Below are positions 21,714 through 29,426 of a stretch of DNA of 64,000 bases, one piece after another; the stretch's first letter is position 1, and each line of letters begins with the position of its first letter. The position numbers were made by a program, and so were the translations under genes. The stretch comes from an uncultured Alphaproteobacteria bacterium (GTDB taxonomy: Bacteria > Pseudomonadota > Alphaproteobacteria > Micropepsales > Micropepsaceae): positions 1 to 64,000 of the forward strand of contig CADECX010000008.1 of assembly GCA_902825865.1 (NCBI GenBank). The letters run 5' to 3'. The notes under the pieces were generated by a model. The model had not been told where the DNA came from, searched no databases, and saw nothing but the letters and a program-made list of their open reading frames with translations.

Positions 21714-24197
21714 CTAGGACGCGAAGGCGGCCTTCTGTTTCGCCAAACGCTGTTCGCGCTCGTTTGCGAAGCGTTCGATTCCCTTAAAGATCGACTCGGG
21801 ATCCAGATGCGCTTCGGCGATCACATCGCCTTCCAGGCCGCCGGTGAGCCACTGATTGTCCCAGTCCGAGGTCATCGAATAGGCGTCGGTCAGCGGCCCA
21901 AGGTTGCGCGCCGGCATGACCCGGCGCGTTCCGGTGCTGACCACCATCGCGTCCACCAAAGCCTGCGGCGGCAGAACCGCATTGCGATAGGACTCCGGCT
22001 GCAGATCGAACAGTTCCTCGCTGACGGTGGAAACGACCTTCACATTGATCCCCGCTTTTTCCAGACGCGGCAGGATCTTCACCAGATTGACGGTGGAGCT
22101 GGCGCCCTGGGCGATGACATAGCCATGCTTGGGCTTGTCCGGCGCGAAATCGCGGATCACATAAAAGCCCTTGGCGGCTGCCAACAGGTCCTTGTCGGCG
22201 AAGGTGTTGCGGTCGGCCACCGGATTGTCGGGCCGCGCCACCTCGATAATGATGGTGCTGACCTTGGGATCGCGCGCCGCGACCTGGGCGGCGGCGAAAT
22301 AAGCGGGCGCGACATCGTTATAGTCCCAGAAATTCAGGTGAATGACCTGACCGCGCGGGAACAAGCGCCAGACCTGGGGCGCGAAAATGCCGAAATGGGT
22401 GCGCCCGTCGGCTGCCGTTTCCGGCCCCGAATGCCCGACCAGAATATGCAGCACGCCCATGCGGAAGCGGCTGTCCTGGCTCTGCTGGCTCCAAACCCGC
22501 GCCGGCGTGTACATCAAGGGCGTGAAGGCGCCATAGGTGCCGCTTAGCGCCCACACGCCTTTGAATTGGTGCGGATCGACGCTGGCGCTTTGGCTGACAA
22601 GGCCGATTGCGCTCGCCACATTGCCGGCTTCCTGGATCGCCGCTTTTACCCGCGTGCCCAGCGGATTGGATTCGGGATCATAATGGCCCCAAAGGGCGCC
22701 GTGTTCGACATTGATGGATTCCGACAGATCCGCCGCCAAGGTGACGAAGCGGTTCTCGGTGACATAGTTCATCCATTTGATGATCTCGGAGATGGCGCGC
22801 CGTCCGCCCGCCGCTTCGCCCGGCTTCTTGAACAGGGAAATCGAAACTTCCTTGCTGGCGCCGGAAAGGCGGTTGGTGACACTGACCTTCACTGGGTCCT
22901 TGGGGAGATTGGCGGGCTTGAGCCTGTCATCCAGGAAGGTATCCGGCTTGTTGCCGAAATAGACATCACGGTCGTCTTTGACGCCGTCGCCGATTTGCAC
23001 CAGGCGGTCGGCCAGCCAATCGCCCAGCCCGTTCTGATCGAACACCGACATCACCTTGTCGATATTGGTCTTGAACTGGATCAGCCGCTCGCGCTCGCTG
23101 GTGACGGGACCCTTGCGGATGCCGTCGAATTCGATCCCGTAACGCTCTTCAAATGTGCTGGCGAGCGCGATGAAATAATCGGAATTCATCTTGTAGCCAT
23201 AAGGATGGCTTTGATAGCTGACGATCTGCTTGACGGTGGGCGTCAATTGTCCGTTGGACGCCGCCGGCCAATAGCCCTTGGTGGTTTTGGCGATGGCGAT
23301 CACCGGACGCTTGTCGGCCGGGTCGATCGCTTCCATCGCCTCCAGCATGCCGATCACCTGGCCGTAATCGCCGCCATTCTCGATGGTGATCACGTTCCAG
23401 CCATAGGAGGTCCACTGATCGATCAGATTGTAGCCGGTGAATTTCCGGTCGATCACACCGCCCAACAGCACATCGTCGATGCCGGCATTGTTGTCCGACA
23501 GGATGACGCGCAGCCGCTTGCCGACCTTGAGCGCCAAGGCCTGGGTCTTAAGTTCCTGGGCATGCCCCTCGGTCATGGCGAATTCGCCTTCCAGAGCGAT
23601 GATCTTGGGCGTGTCCACCGCGCCCGCCATGTCCCAGAACGCCGCCTTGCCGGCAGCGGTGGCGATGCCGACACCCGAGGGCCCGCCATTCACGTCATTG
23701 GTAACGTCGATGCTTTCGGCATGACCCGACAGCGCCTTGATGCCGCGCGCCTTGGCCTGGGCAAACAAAGGATCGTCGGCCAGCCCCTGATCGGCGAGCA
23801 GCGTCTTGAGCGCGCCGGCGCCGCGGCGGAAACCCAGCGCGTCGATCGGCAGGATCGCGACTTCGGGATCGCACTGATAACGCTTGTCGCCGCTGAGCTT
23901 GAATTTCCGCTCCAGCGCCTGCCCCAGGATCATGTAAAGCGCATAGCAGGTGGGCACGCTGTGCCCCGCCGCCATCATGAACTTGTCGCCAAAGGGGTGT
24001 TTGGGGCGGCGATAGTCGTAGCGCATGCCGCCATGCTCCGGTCCGGCCAGATGGGCGGCGACATTGAAGGGCGTATAGGCCAAGGGGCCGCCGAAATGAC
24101 CGGTCTGGGCATAGTTCCCCAGCAGCACCAGGGTCATGCAGGTCATGAAGCCGATATCTTCCAGCCGGCGGCGGTCTTCGATGCTAAGCCCGGTCAC
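21714..24197 (-). CDS. Large transketolase-superfamily (thiamine diphosphate) enzyme
   Basis: 827 aa from the GTG at 24197 (AGGGGG 4 bases upstream; an ATG at 24230 has no ribosome site). It has the transketolase/pyruvate dehydrogenase E1 layout: an N-terminal thiamine-diphosphate domain (GDKFMMAAGHSVPTCYALYM; GEFAMTEGH then SDNNAGIDD as the Mg/ThDP motif), a middle pyrimidine-binding domain with FAPQVWRLFPRGQVIHLN, and a C-terminal domain. It is longer than ordinary transketolases (about 660 aa) and nearer to AceE in length, and it has no partner E2 gene nearby. Reaction unknown. It is isolated between the nitrate leader and the MOT1-type gene. Confidence 0.8.
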   Translation of the reverse strand: MTGLSIEDRRRLEDIGFMTCMTLVLLGNYAQTGHFGGPLAYTPFNVAAHLAGPEHGGMRYDYRRPKHPFGDKFMMAAGHSVPTCYALYMILGQALERKFKLSGDKRYQCDPEVAILPIDALGFRRGAGALKTLLADQGLADDPLFAQAKARGIKALSGHAESIDVTNDVNGGPSGVGIATAAGKAAFWDMAGAVDTPKIIALEGEFAMTEGHAQELKTQALALKVGKRLRVILSDNNAGIDDVLLGGVIDRKFTGYNLIDQWTSYGWNVITIENGGDYGQVIGMLEAMEAIDPADKRPVIAIAKTTKGYWPAASNGQLTPTVKQIVSYQSHPYGYKMNSDYFIALASTFEERYGIEFDGIRKGPVTSERERLIQFKTNIDKVMSVFDQNGLGDWLADRLVQIGDGVKDDRDVYFGNKPDTFLDDRLKPANLPKDPVKVSVTNRLSGASKEVSISLFKKPGEAAGGRRAISEIIKWMNYVTENRFVTLAADLSESINVEHGALWGHYDPESNPLGTRVKAAIQEAGNVASAIGLVSQSASVDPHQFKGVWALSGTYGAFTPLMYTPARVWSQQSQDSRFRMGVLHILVGHSGPETAADGRTHFGIFAPQVWRLFPRGQVIHLNFWDYNDVAPAYFAAAQVAARDPKVSTIIIEVARPDNPVADRNTFADKDLLAAAKGFYVIRDFAPDKPKHGYVIAQGASSTVNLVKILPRLEKAGINVKVVSTVSEELFDLQPESYRNAVLPPQALVDAMVVSTGTRRVMPARNLGPLTDAYSMTSDWDNQWLTGGLEGDVIAEAHLDPESIFKGIERFANEREQRLAKQKAAFAS

Positions 24198-24341
24198 GGT
24201 ACCCCCTAAAATTCTTATGGTTGCGCCCATAGTGGCAGAAAATGCGGATGGGCAAAATCCTGCTTCGCCAAAGTGTTATGATTGATTGTTAGCGATACCA
24301 TAGGGGCTGGGAGGCGCCCGAAAACGCGTGCGAAACCTGCT

Positions 24342-25544
24342 TTAGCGATGGGTCTTTAGAATACCGAGCGCTTTAGCGCCCCACCACACGACCAATGCAA
24401 GCGTCAGAGCAATGGCGAGGTTGCTCAAAAAGCCGATCAAACCGACAGCTATGGCCAATGCCCAGTGAAATGGCTCCGATAGATCCTTCAGCAGGGTGAT
24501 ATGGAGCAATCCCGCAACCGCGAGCAAGCCTGCGAGGATAGGCAGAGGAAAGCCACTCAAGAGTGCGGTGAGGCTGGCGCCGACGCCGACAGCAAGAACC
24601 AGCAACACACCGCCCAGCATGATTGGGGCACCGCCGGTGCGAGCGCCGAAACTGTAGTGGGCGGTCATGCCACCCGCGCCGTGGCAAATCGGCATCCCGC
24701 CGATGCCGCCCGCAACCAGATTGGCCAAGCCCAGAGTCAAGGCCAAACGCCCCGGCCACACCCGTTCAGCGGCAGCACCGAAATAGGTCCGGGCCGCGTC
24801 CGCGGTGGCAAGACAGGAGTTGGCGAACGTCAGCGGCAATTGCGGCAGAACCAGCGCGATTGCGGCCGCCGTGAATGCCTGTGTGCTCAGTTGCGGCATG
24901 TGGATTGCCGATGGTCCGAACGTCAGCGGCCCGTGATAGGCCAGCACCATACCGATAAGCGCCAGCACGATGAGAACCAGGCTTACATTGCGCCGGCGCA
25001 GCAGCAGGGCCGTCACAGCGACAACAGCGCCGCCTCCAAGCAGCAACCATACCGGCCGTGTATGGTCGGTGAAGGCCGTGGGCGGCGCCGTCGTCAGATT
25101 CCAGGCGAGTTGGCAGAACAGCAATCCAACCGAGAGCTGCACACCACGAATGATCGGCTTTGGAAATATTTCCGCGACGCGGTCGAGCAGACCGGAGACG
25201 CTCAGAACTGTAAATATTCCGCCCATCAACAGCGCGCCGGCGGCGATTTCCGCTGAGCCGAAGCCTTGGGCGATGGCGATGGCGCCGAATGCCTTTAGTG
25301 GTTGCACCGGCACCGGCAAGCGATAAAGCAAGCCCGCTACGACATACAGAATTCCAGCCGGAAGAAGCACTGCCGTCGGCGATAGCCCGTTCTTGACGAT
25401 AAGCGCCACGGCGATAGGAACCAGAACGCCCAGATCGGCGACGGCGCCGGCAAGCTCCGTACGGTCAAACCGAAGCCGCGCATCGCCCAAAGCCGACGCG
25501 GCGGAGACCGGCGATGCGGAAGCTGCTATCGAATGACTATCCAT
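24342..25544 (-). CDS. Molybdate transporter, MOT1-type (sulfate permease-like)
   Basis: 400-aa membrane protein with about ten hydrophobic helices. It resembles the MFS_MOT1 family of high-affinity molybdate carriers, with ELAGAVADLGVLVPI near residue 30 and the VPVQPLKAFGAIAIAQG motif near 78-94. The context is decisive: it stands at the end of the molybdenum cofactor cluster, and a ModE-type box lies 12-39 bases ahead of its ATG, the expected arrangement for a gene repressed when molybdate is plentiful. No modABC genes are visible in the window. Confidence 0.85.
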   Translation of the reverse strand: MDSHSIAASASPVSAASALGDARLRFDRTELAGAVADLGVLVPIAVALIVKNGLSPTAVLLPAGILYVVAGLLYRLPVPVQPLKAFGAIAIAQGFGSAEIAAGALLMGGIFTVLSVSGLLDRVAEIFPKPIIRGVQLSVGLLFCQLAWNLTTAPPTAFTDHTRPVWLLLGGGAVVAVTALLLRRRNVSLVLIVLALIGMVLAYHGPLTFGPSAIHMPQLSTQAFTAAAIALVLPQLPLTFANSCLATADAARTYFGAAAERVWPGRLALTLGLANLVAGGIGGMPICHGAGGMTAHYSFGARTGGAPIMLGGVLLVLAVGVGASLTALLSGFPLPILAGLLAVAGLLHITLLKDLSEPFHWALAIAVGLIGFLSNLAIALTLALVVWWGAKALGILKTHR

Positions 25545-25555
25545 GCCTTAGCGCC

Positions 25556-25583
25556 ATCGTTATGGTCACTTGAATATAACGAT
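25556..25583. promoter_or_regulatory. ModE-type Mo-box upstream of the MOT1-type gene
   Basis: A 28-base dyad: perfect 8-base arms ATCGTTAT (25556-25563) and ATAACGAT (25576-25583) with 12 bases between. The total length and arms match the ModE operator consensus (ATCGTTATATA-N6-TATATAACGAT): 8 of 11 positions in the left half and 10 of 11 in the right. It overlaps the likely promoter of the transporter gene. Confidence 0.82.
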
Positions 25584-25638
25584 AGCCAAAAGCCGGTTGC
25601 CGCGCCAGAGCAGCGTGGAAAAGCCAAAAAGCGATGCT

Positions 25639-26853
25639 TTATGCACCTTCCAGCGGTAGAACATCGACCATCGCACCGGCGGTCAGCTCCGGGGCATTGG
25701 CCGGCAAACGGATCAGGGCATTGGCCGCGGCAAAGATCGAGATCAGAGAGGAATCCTGATCCTCGAAGGCACGCACGATTTGCCGCCCTTCCCCATCCAC
25801 CTCCAGCCGGGCCCGCAGATAATGTTCGCGCGGACCATTGGCGGGAAGACCTTGCGTCAGCCGCGCGCGATATGTGGCGACACATTGCAGGGGATCGCGC
25901 CCCAGCATGGCTTCCATCAAGGGTCGCAGAAACAAGGCGGCGCAGGCCAGCGCCGAGGCGGGATTGCCGGGAAGCCCCAGCACCAGGCCTTGGCTCGTCT
26001 TGCCGAACCAGGTCGGCTTGCCGGGCCGCACCGCGATTTTTTCCACCGCCAAGCTGAGCCCCAACCGCATCAGGGCCGGCCGCGCATAATCATGATCGCC
26101 GACCGAGGCGCCGCCGATCACCACCAACAAGTCGCTGGCGCTGAGGCCCTCTTCCGCCGCGCGCGCAATGGCGCCGACATCGTCTTTCTCCACCGCCAGG
26201 CGATTGGCTATTCCGCCCCAGGTCTGGATCAAGCCCGCAATGCCGAAGGTGCCGGAGTCGAATATCTGATAGGGATTGGGCGGCGATCCAGGCGCCGCCA
26301 GTTCGTCGCCGCTGCTGAGGATTGCGATGCGCGGCGCGCGCGCGACAGGCACTTGCGCCATGCCCGATGCCGCCGCCAGGGACAGCGCCACGCCGTCAAG
26401 CCTGCGTCCGGCGGAAAGCAAGACCGTGCCTGCGGTGAAATCGCAGCCGCGCGGCCGGATATTTTTGCCCGCGGCGGTCGCGGGAACAGTGATGCCGTCG
26501 CCATCGCGCCGGACATCTTCCTGGATGACGACGGTATCGGCGCCATCGGGCATCGCCGCGCCGGTGGAAATGCGCACCGCCGTGCCCGCCTCGCAATGTC
26601 CTTCAAAACCATGTCCGGCGGAGGATTCCCCGATCAAGCGCAGATTGCCCGGCGTGTCGCCGCTGCGCACGGCATAGCCATCCATTGCCGATGCCGCAAA
26701 AGGCGGCTGATCGCGGACGGCGACGATGTCCTGTGTCAGCACACGCCCGAGCGCGCTCTGCAGCGGTACAGTTTCCGCCGCCAAGGGACGCATAAGCGCA
26801 AGCATCGCCGCGCGCGCTTCCGTGACGGAGAAAATATCCCTTCTAGCGTTCAC
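25639..26853 (-). CDS. moeA: Molybdopterin molybdotransferase MoeA
   Basis: 404 aa. Inserts molybdate into adenylylated molybdopterin to give the active cofactor. Recognisable stretches are SAMDGYAVRSGD near 52-63, GADTVVIQEDV near 105, the GGASVGDHDY motif of the MogA-like domain near 241-250, and GLPGNPASALAC near 293. It overlaps moaC by 11 bases, so the two are coupled. The MOT1-type gene follows 94 bases later with its own regulatory box. Confidence 0.95.
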   Translation of the reverse strand: MNARRDIFSVTEARAAMLALMRPLAAETVPLQSALGRVLTQDIVAVRDQPPFAASAMDGYAVRSGDTPGNLRLIGESSAGHGFEGHCEAGTAVRISTGAAMPDGADTVVIQEDVRRDGDGITVPATAAGKNIRPRGCDFTAGTVLLSAGRRLDGVALSLAAASGMAQVPVARAPRIAILSSGDELAAPGSPPNPYQIFDSGTFGIAGLIQTWGGIANRLAVEKDDVGAIARAAEEGLSASDLLVVIGGASVGDHDYARPALMRLGLSLAVEKIAVRPGKPTWFGKTSQGLVLGLPGNPASALACAALFLRPLMEAMLGRDPLQCVATYRARLTQGLPANGPREHYLRARLEVDGEGRQIVRAFEDQDSSLISIFAAANALIRLPANAPELTAGAMVDVLPLEGA

Positions 26854-27322
26854 GGCGATAATCGCCCGAAGCCCCGCCGCTTTTTTCCAGCAAGGTGATG
26901 CCTTCGATCACCATGGCGCGATCCGAGGCTTTGAGCATGTCGTAGATGGTGAGGCAGGCGACCGACACTGCCGTCAGCGCCTCCATCTCCACGCCCGTCT
27001 GCCCGCTGGTCCTGGCGCGCGCCGTCACCGTCAAGGCATTGGCTTTCTTGTCGGCACCGATCTCGAGTTTGATGCTGCTGAGCGCAATCGGGTGACAGAG
27101 CGGGATCAGTTCGGCGGTGCGTTTGGCCGCCATCACCCCGGCGAATTCGGCTGCCGCGCGCACACTGCCTTTTTTGGAATCGCCGTCCAGCGCCTTGCGG
27201 AAGGTCTTGGCATTCATCCGCACCCGGCCCTCGGCCACCGCCTCGCGCGCGGCTACGGGTTTGCCGCCCACATCCACCATGCGGGCCTGACCCTTTTTAT
27301 CCAGATGGGTGAGTTTGCCCAC
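26843..27322 (-). CDS. moaC: Cyclic pyranopterin monophosphate synthase MoaC
   Basis: 159 aa. Converts 3',8-cyclo-GTP from MoaA to cyclic pyranopterin monophosphate. All family motifs are present: LTHLDKKGQARMVDVG at the N terminus, AAKRTAELIPLCHPIALS, GVEMEALTAVSVACLTIYDM and the DRAMVIEGITLLEKSGG end. The start is GTG at 27322. Immediately upstream, separated by only two bases, is the end of a hairpin element (27325-27400), so the region that should hold the ribosome site belongs to the element; only a GGGA about 9 bases upstream remains. Confidence 0.95.
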   Translation of the reverse strand: MGKLTHLDKKGQARMVDVGGKPVAAREAVAEGRVRMNAKTFRKALDGDSKKGSVRAAAEFAGVMAAKRTAELIPLCHPIALSSIKLEIGADKKANALTVTARARTSGQTGVEMEALTAVSVACLTIYDMLKASDRAMVIEGITLLEKSGGASGDYRRER

Positions 27323-27324
27323 CG

Positions 27325-27400
27325 CTAGTGTCCCGATTCCGAAATTCGCATGATCTCCATATCAGGCTCCGGGCGAATTTCGGAATCGTAAGGACACTAG
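27325..27400. repeat. Palindromic element 1 (MITE-like hairpin), CTAGTGTC ends
   Basis: 76-base near-palindrome between moaC and moaB. Left arm 27325-27349 and right arm 27373-27400 pair over 25 bases, with a 3-base bulge (TTA on the complementary reading). The loop is 23 bases. Ends are CTAGTGTCC and GGACACTAG. It is a diverged relative, in opposite orientation, of element 2 (27415-27491). CTAG at both ends suits insertion into a CTAG target, as used by IS630- and IS5-type transposons (inference). Confidence 0.8.
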
Positions 27401-27414
27401 CAATTTATTGATTC

Positions 27415-27491
27415 CTAGTGTCGTTTTAGTTTTGAAGTTCGCCTACAGCTTTATATCAGTGATATTGCGAACTTCAAAACCACGACACTAG
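27415..27491. repeat. Palindromic element 2 (MITE-like hairpin), CTAGTGTC ends
   Basis: 77-base near-palindrome 14 bases from element 1. Left arm 27415-27442 (28 bases) pairs with right arm 27467-27491 (25 bases), again with a 3-base length difference but on the other arm, so it is inverted relative to element 1. Ends are CTAGTGTCG and CGACACTAG; the inner stem ends in GAAGTTCGC where element 1 has GAAATTCGC. The final CTAG supplies the stop codon (TAG) of moaB. Confidence 0.8.
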
Positions 27492-28039
27492 ACCTCCGTG
27501 AAACGCGAGATCAGTTCCGACAGATTGCAGGGCTTGTGACGGCTGTCGAGTTGCCAGCGGATCAGCCTGTCCCAGCCATCCTTGCAGGCGCCATTGGAGC
27601 CCGGCAAGGCAAAGATCAAGGTCCCTTCGGTCAGCCCGGCGCAAGCCCGGCTCTGCATGGTGGAAAGACCGACCGATTGAAAGCTGGTCATGTGCCAGAC
27701 CGTCTCGAAACCTTCGATGGTCTTGTCAAACAGGGGCCGCAGCGCTTCCGGGGTGACATCGCGCCCCGTGAGGCCGGTGCCGCCGGTGGTGATCACCACA
27801 TCGACTTCCGGATCGGCGATCCATTTTTTCACCTGGGCCTGAACCTCCGCGACCTTGTCCTTCACGATCTTGCGCGCCGCCAAAACATGACCGTCGCGCG
27901 TTACCCGTTCGGCCAAAAGCTTGCCCGATGTGTCGCTGCTTTCATCGCGCGTGTCGGAAACCGTCAGCACCGCGATGCGCAGCGGGCGGAAAGGAATCGC
28001 CGGATCCAGCTTGCCGCCGCCGGGAGGAGCGTCACTCAT
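27488..28039 (-). CDS. moaB: Molybdenum cofactor protein MoaB/MogA
   Basis: 183 aa, MoaB/MogA fold, which adenylylates molybdopterin before MoeA inserts molybdate. The signature [15 protein letters not shown] near 100-114 and the [14 protein letters not shown] segment near 149 are intact. The start follows the moaE stop directly. The stop codon lies within the end of palindromic element 2, so the natural 3' end may have been altered by insertion, though the protein looks complete. Confidence 0.93.
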   Translation of the reverse strand: MSDAPPGGGKLDPAIPFRPLRIAVLTVSDTRDESSDTSGKLLAERVTRDGHVLAARKIVKDKVAEVQAQVKKWIADPEVDVVITTGGTGLTGRDVTPEALRPLFDKTIEGFETVWHMTSFQSVGLSTMQSRACAGLTEGTLIFALPGSNGACKDGWDRLIRWQLDSRHKPCNLSELISRFTEV

Positions 28040-28498
28040 CTAAAGTCCTTCTTCCGCTTTGGCGCGCCGCGCATGATCCTCGCTCCTGGGCTCAATCCAG
28101 CGCGCCCCCTGTGGCCCGCTTTCCTTCTTCCATAATGGTGCATCGGTCTTGAGATAGTCCATCAGTGTCTCGACCGCCTTGAAGGCGTCGGCCCGGTGGA
28201 TCGACAGCGCCGCCACCAGCACGATCGCCTCCCCTGGCCGGATGCTGCCCACCCGGTGCACGACCAACAGATCGGGACAGGCAAAACGCTTGGCGGTCTC
28301 TTCCGCCAGCCGGGCAATCTCTTTCTCGCTAAAGCCCGGATAATGGTCGATGCGCAATTCCTCGACCGCCACGTCGCCGGTCTTGGCCCGGCAGGTGCCG
28401 ACAAAACTGACCAGAGCGCCGGCATCGTCGCGGCCCGCCGCAAAAGCCGCGACCTCGGCCTGGGGATCGAACGCCTCCGCCGTTATCCGGACGCGCAT
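28040..28498 (-). CDS. moaE: Molybdopterin synthase catalytic subunit MoaE
   Basis: 152 aa. With MoaD it adds the dithiolene sulfurs to the pyranopterin. Typical segments are GALVSFVGTCR near 27-37, LRIDHYPGFSEKEI near 48-61, HRVGSIRPGEAIVLVA near 81-96, and the catalytic-lysine region DYLKTDAPLWKKE near 118-130. It sits one base after the moaD stop and abuts moaB, a tight moaD-moaE-moaB run. Confidence 0.95.
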   Translation of the reverse strand: MRVRITAEAFDPQAEVAAFAAGRDDAGALVSFVGTCRAKTGDVAVEELRIDHYPGFSEKEIARLAEETAKRFACPDLLVVHRVGSIRPGEAIVLVAALSIHRADAFKAVETLMDYLKTDAPLWKKESGPQGARWIEPRSEDHARRAKAEEGL

Positions 28499-28499
28499 C

Positions 28500-28754
28500 T
28501 CAGCCCCCGCTCATCGGCGGCAGAAAAGCGATTTCGTCGCCGTCGGCGATGGCTTGCGACAGATCATGCGCCACGCATTGATTGACGATCATCCGGGTAG
28601 GCGTGGCCGCCATGGCTTGGCCCAGAAGCGGTTCTCGCTCCGCCAGCCAATGGTTAAGCTCGCCCAATGTGCCTACGCCATCAGGCAGCGCGATTTCGCC
28701 GAGGCCGGCCGGCGCCACGTCGCCAAACTTGCCCAGGAAAACCAGATGAATCAC
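28500..28754 (-). CDS. moaD: Molybdopterin synthase sulfur carrier MoaD
   Basis: 84-aa ubiquitin-like protein ending in the essential Gly-Gly (PPMSGG). The terminal thiocarboxylate donates sulfur to MoaE. It is the first gene of the moaDEB-moaC-moeA run and is divergent from the second nasT, with 87 bases between. No MoeB or other activating enzyme is visible in the window. Confidence 0.94.
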   Translation of the reverse strand: MIHLVFLGKFGDVAPAGLGEIALPDGVGTLGELNHWLAEREPLLGQAMAATPTRMIVNQCVAHDLSQAIADGDEIAFLPPMSGG

Positions 28755-28841
28755 TTAGGCCTCCGCCGCCTGCGTCAATCGTCACCTACAATAGGCCAAG
28801 AGGCTTGGCGAAAAAAGCGCAGCTGCCGTTATACTGGCGCC

Positions 28842-29426
28842 ATGTCCTTGACCATTCTCCTGATCGATACCGAGGAAAACCGCGCCCGGGCGTTGGAAGA
28901 AAAGCTCTCCCAATCCGGTTTTGCGCGGGTGATCCGCGCCGAAGGCCCCGACTTGGCGCAAGCGGTGGAACGTGCCAAGCCCGATCTGGTGATCATTGAT
29001 ATGGCGTTGCCGGACCGCGACGCGCTGGAAGACATCCGCGCCGTGTCCGCCGCCAATCCGGTGGTGATGTTCGCGGGCACCGACGATCCCGCTTTCGCCC
29101 AGGAAGCCATCGCCGCCGGTGTCTGTTCCTACAATCTTTCCGGCGTGGCGCTTCAGGATGTGCGGCCGATCATGGCTTCGGCGGTGGCCCTGTTCAAACG
29201 CTACCACCATGTCGAAACCGAGCTTGCCGCCGCCAAGGCGCTGCTGGACGAGCGCCGCCTGATCGAACGCGCCAAGGCCATCCTGATGAAAGACCGCAAG
29301 ATGACCGAGCCGGAAGCCTATCGCTGGCTGCAGAAGAAGGCGATGAACGAAAGCCGCAAGCTGGCGCAGGTGGTCGCGGATTTTGTCGCGGAGGATGAAA
29401 ATCAGCGGCGGGAGAGCAAGCCATGA
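28842..29426 (+). CDS. nasT: Second NasT-type ANTAR antitermination regulator
   Basis: 194 aa from the ATG at 28842 (the long frame upstream is not coding). A receiver-like domain with Asp in DLVIIDMALPDRD is followed by a C-terminal ANTAR domain (RRLIERAKAILMKDRKMTEP... VVADFVAED). It is paralogous to the nasT at 16419-17003 with clear divergence. It overlaps the next gene, a NasS-type sensor, by 4 bases (ATGA) and stands ahead of the narK-nirBD-nasA operon. I infer that it controls that operon; no strong terminator was found in the narK leader. Confidence 0.92.
   Translation: MSLTILLIDTEENRARALEEKLSQSGFARVIRAEGPDLAQAVERAKPDLVIIDMALPDRDALEDIRAVSAANPVVMFAGTDDPAFAQEAIAAGVCSYNLSGVALQDVRPIMASAVALFKRYHHVETELAAAKALLDERRLIERAKAILMKDRKMTEPEAYRWLQKKAMNESRKLAQVVADFVAEDENQRRESKP

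Noticed and set aside
22566-24209. 547-codon open frame antisense to the transketolase-like gene
   Set aside because: His/Arg/Asp-rich translation without domains, and the opposite strand is clearly coding.
28350-28841. Upstream extension of the second nasT frame to 358 aa
   Set aside because: It overlaps moaE and moaD on the other strand and has no homology; the ANTAR regulator starts at 28842.
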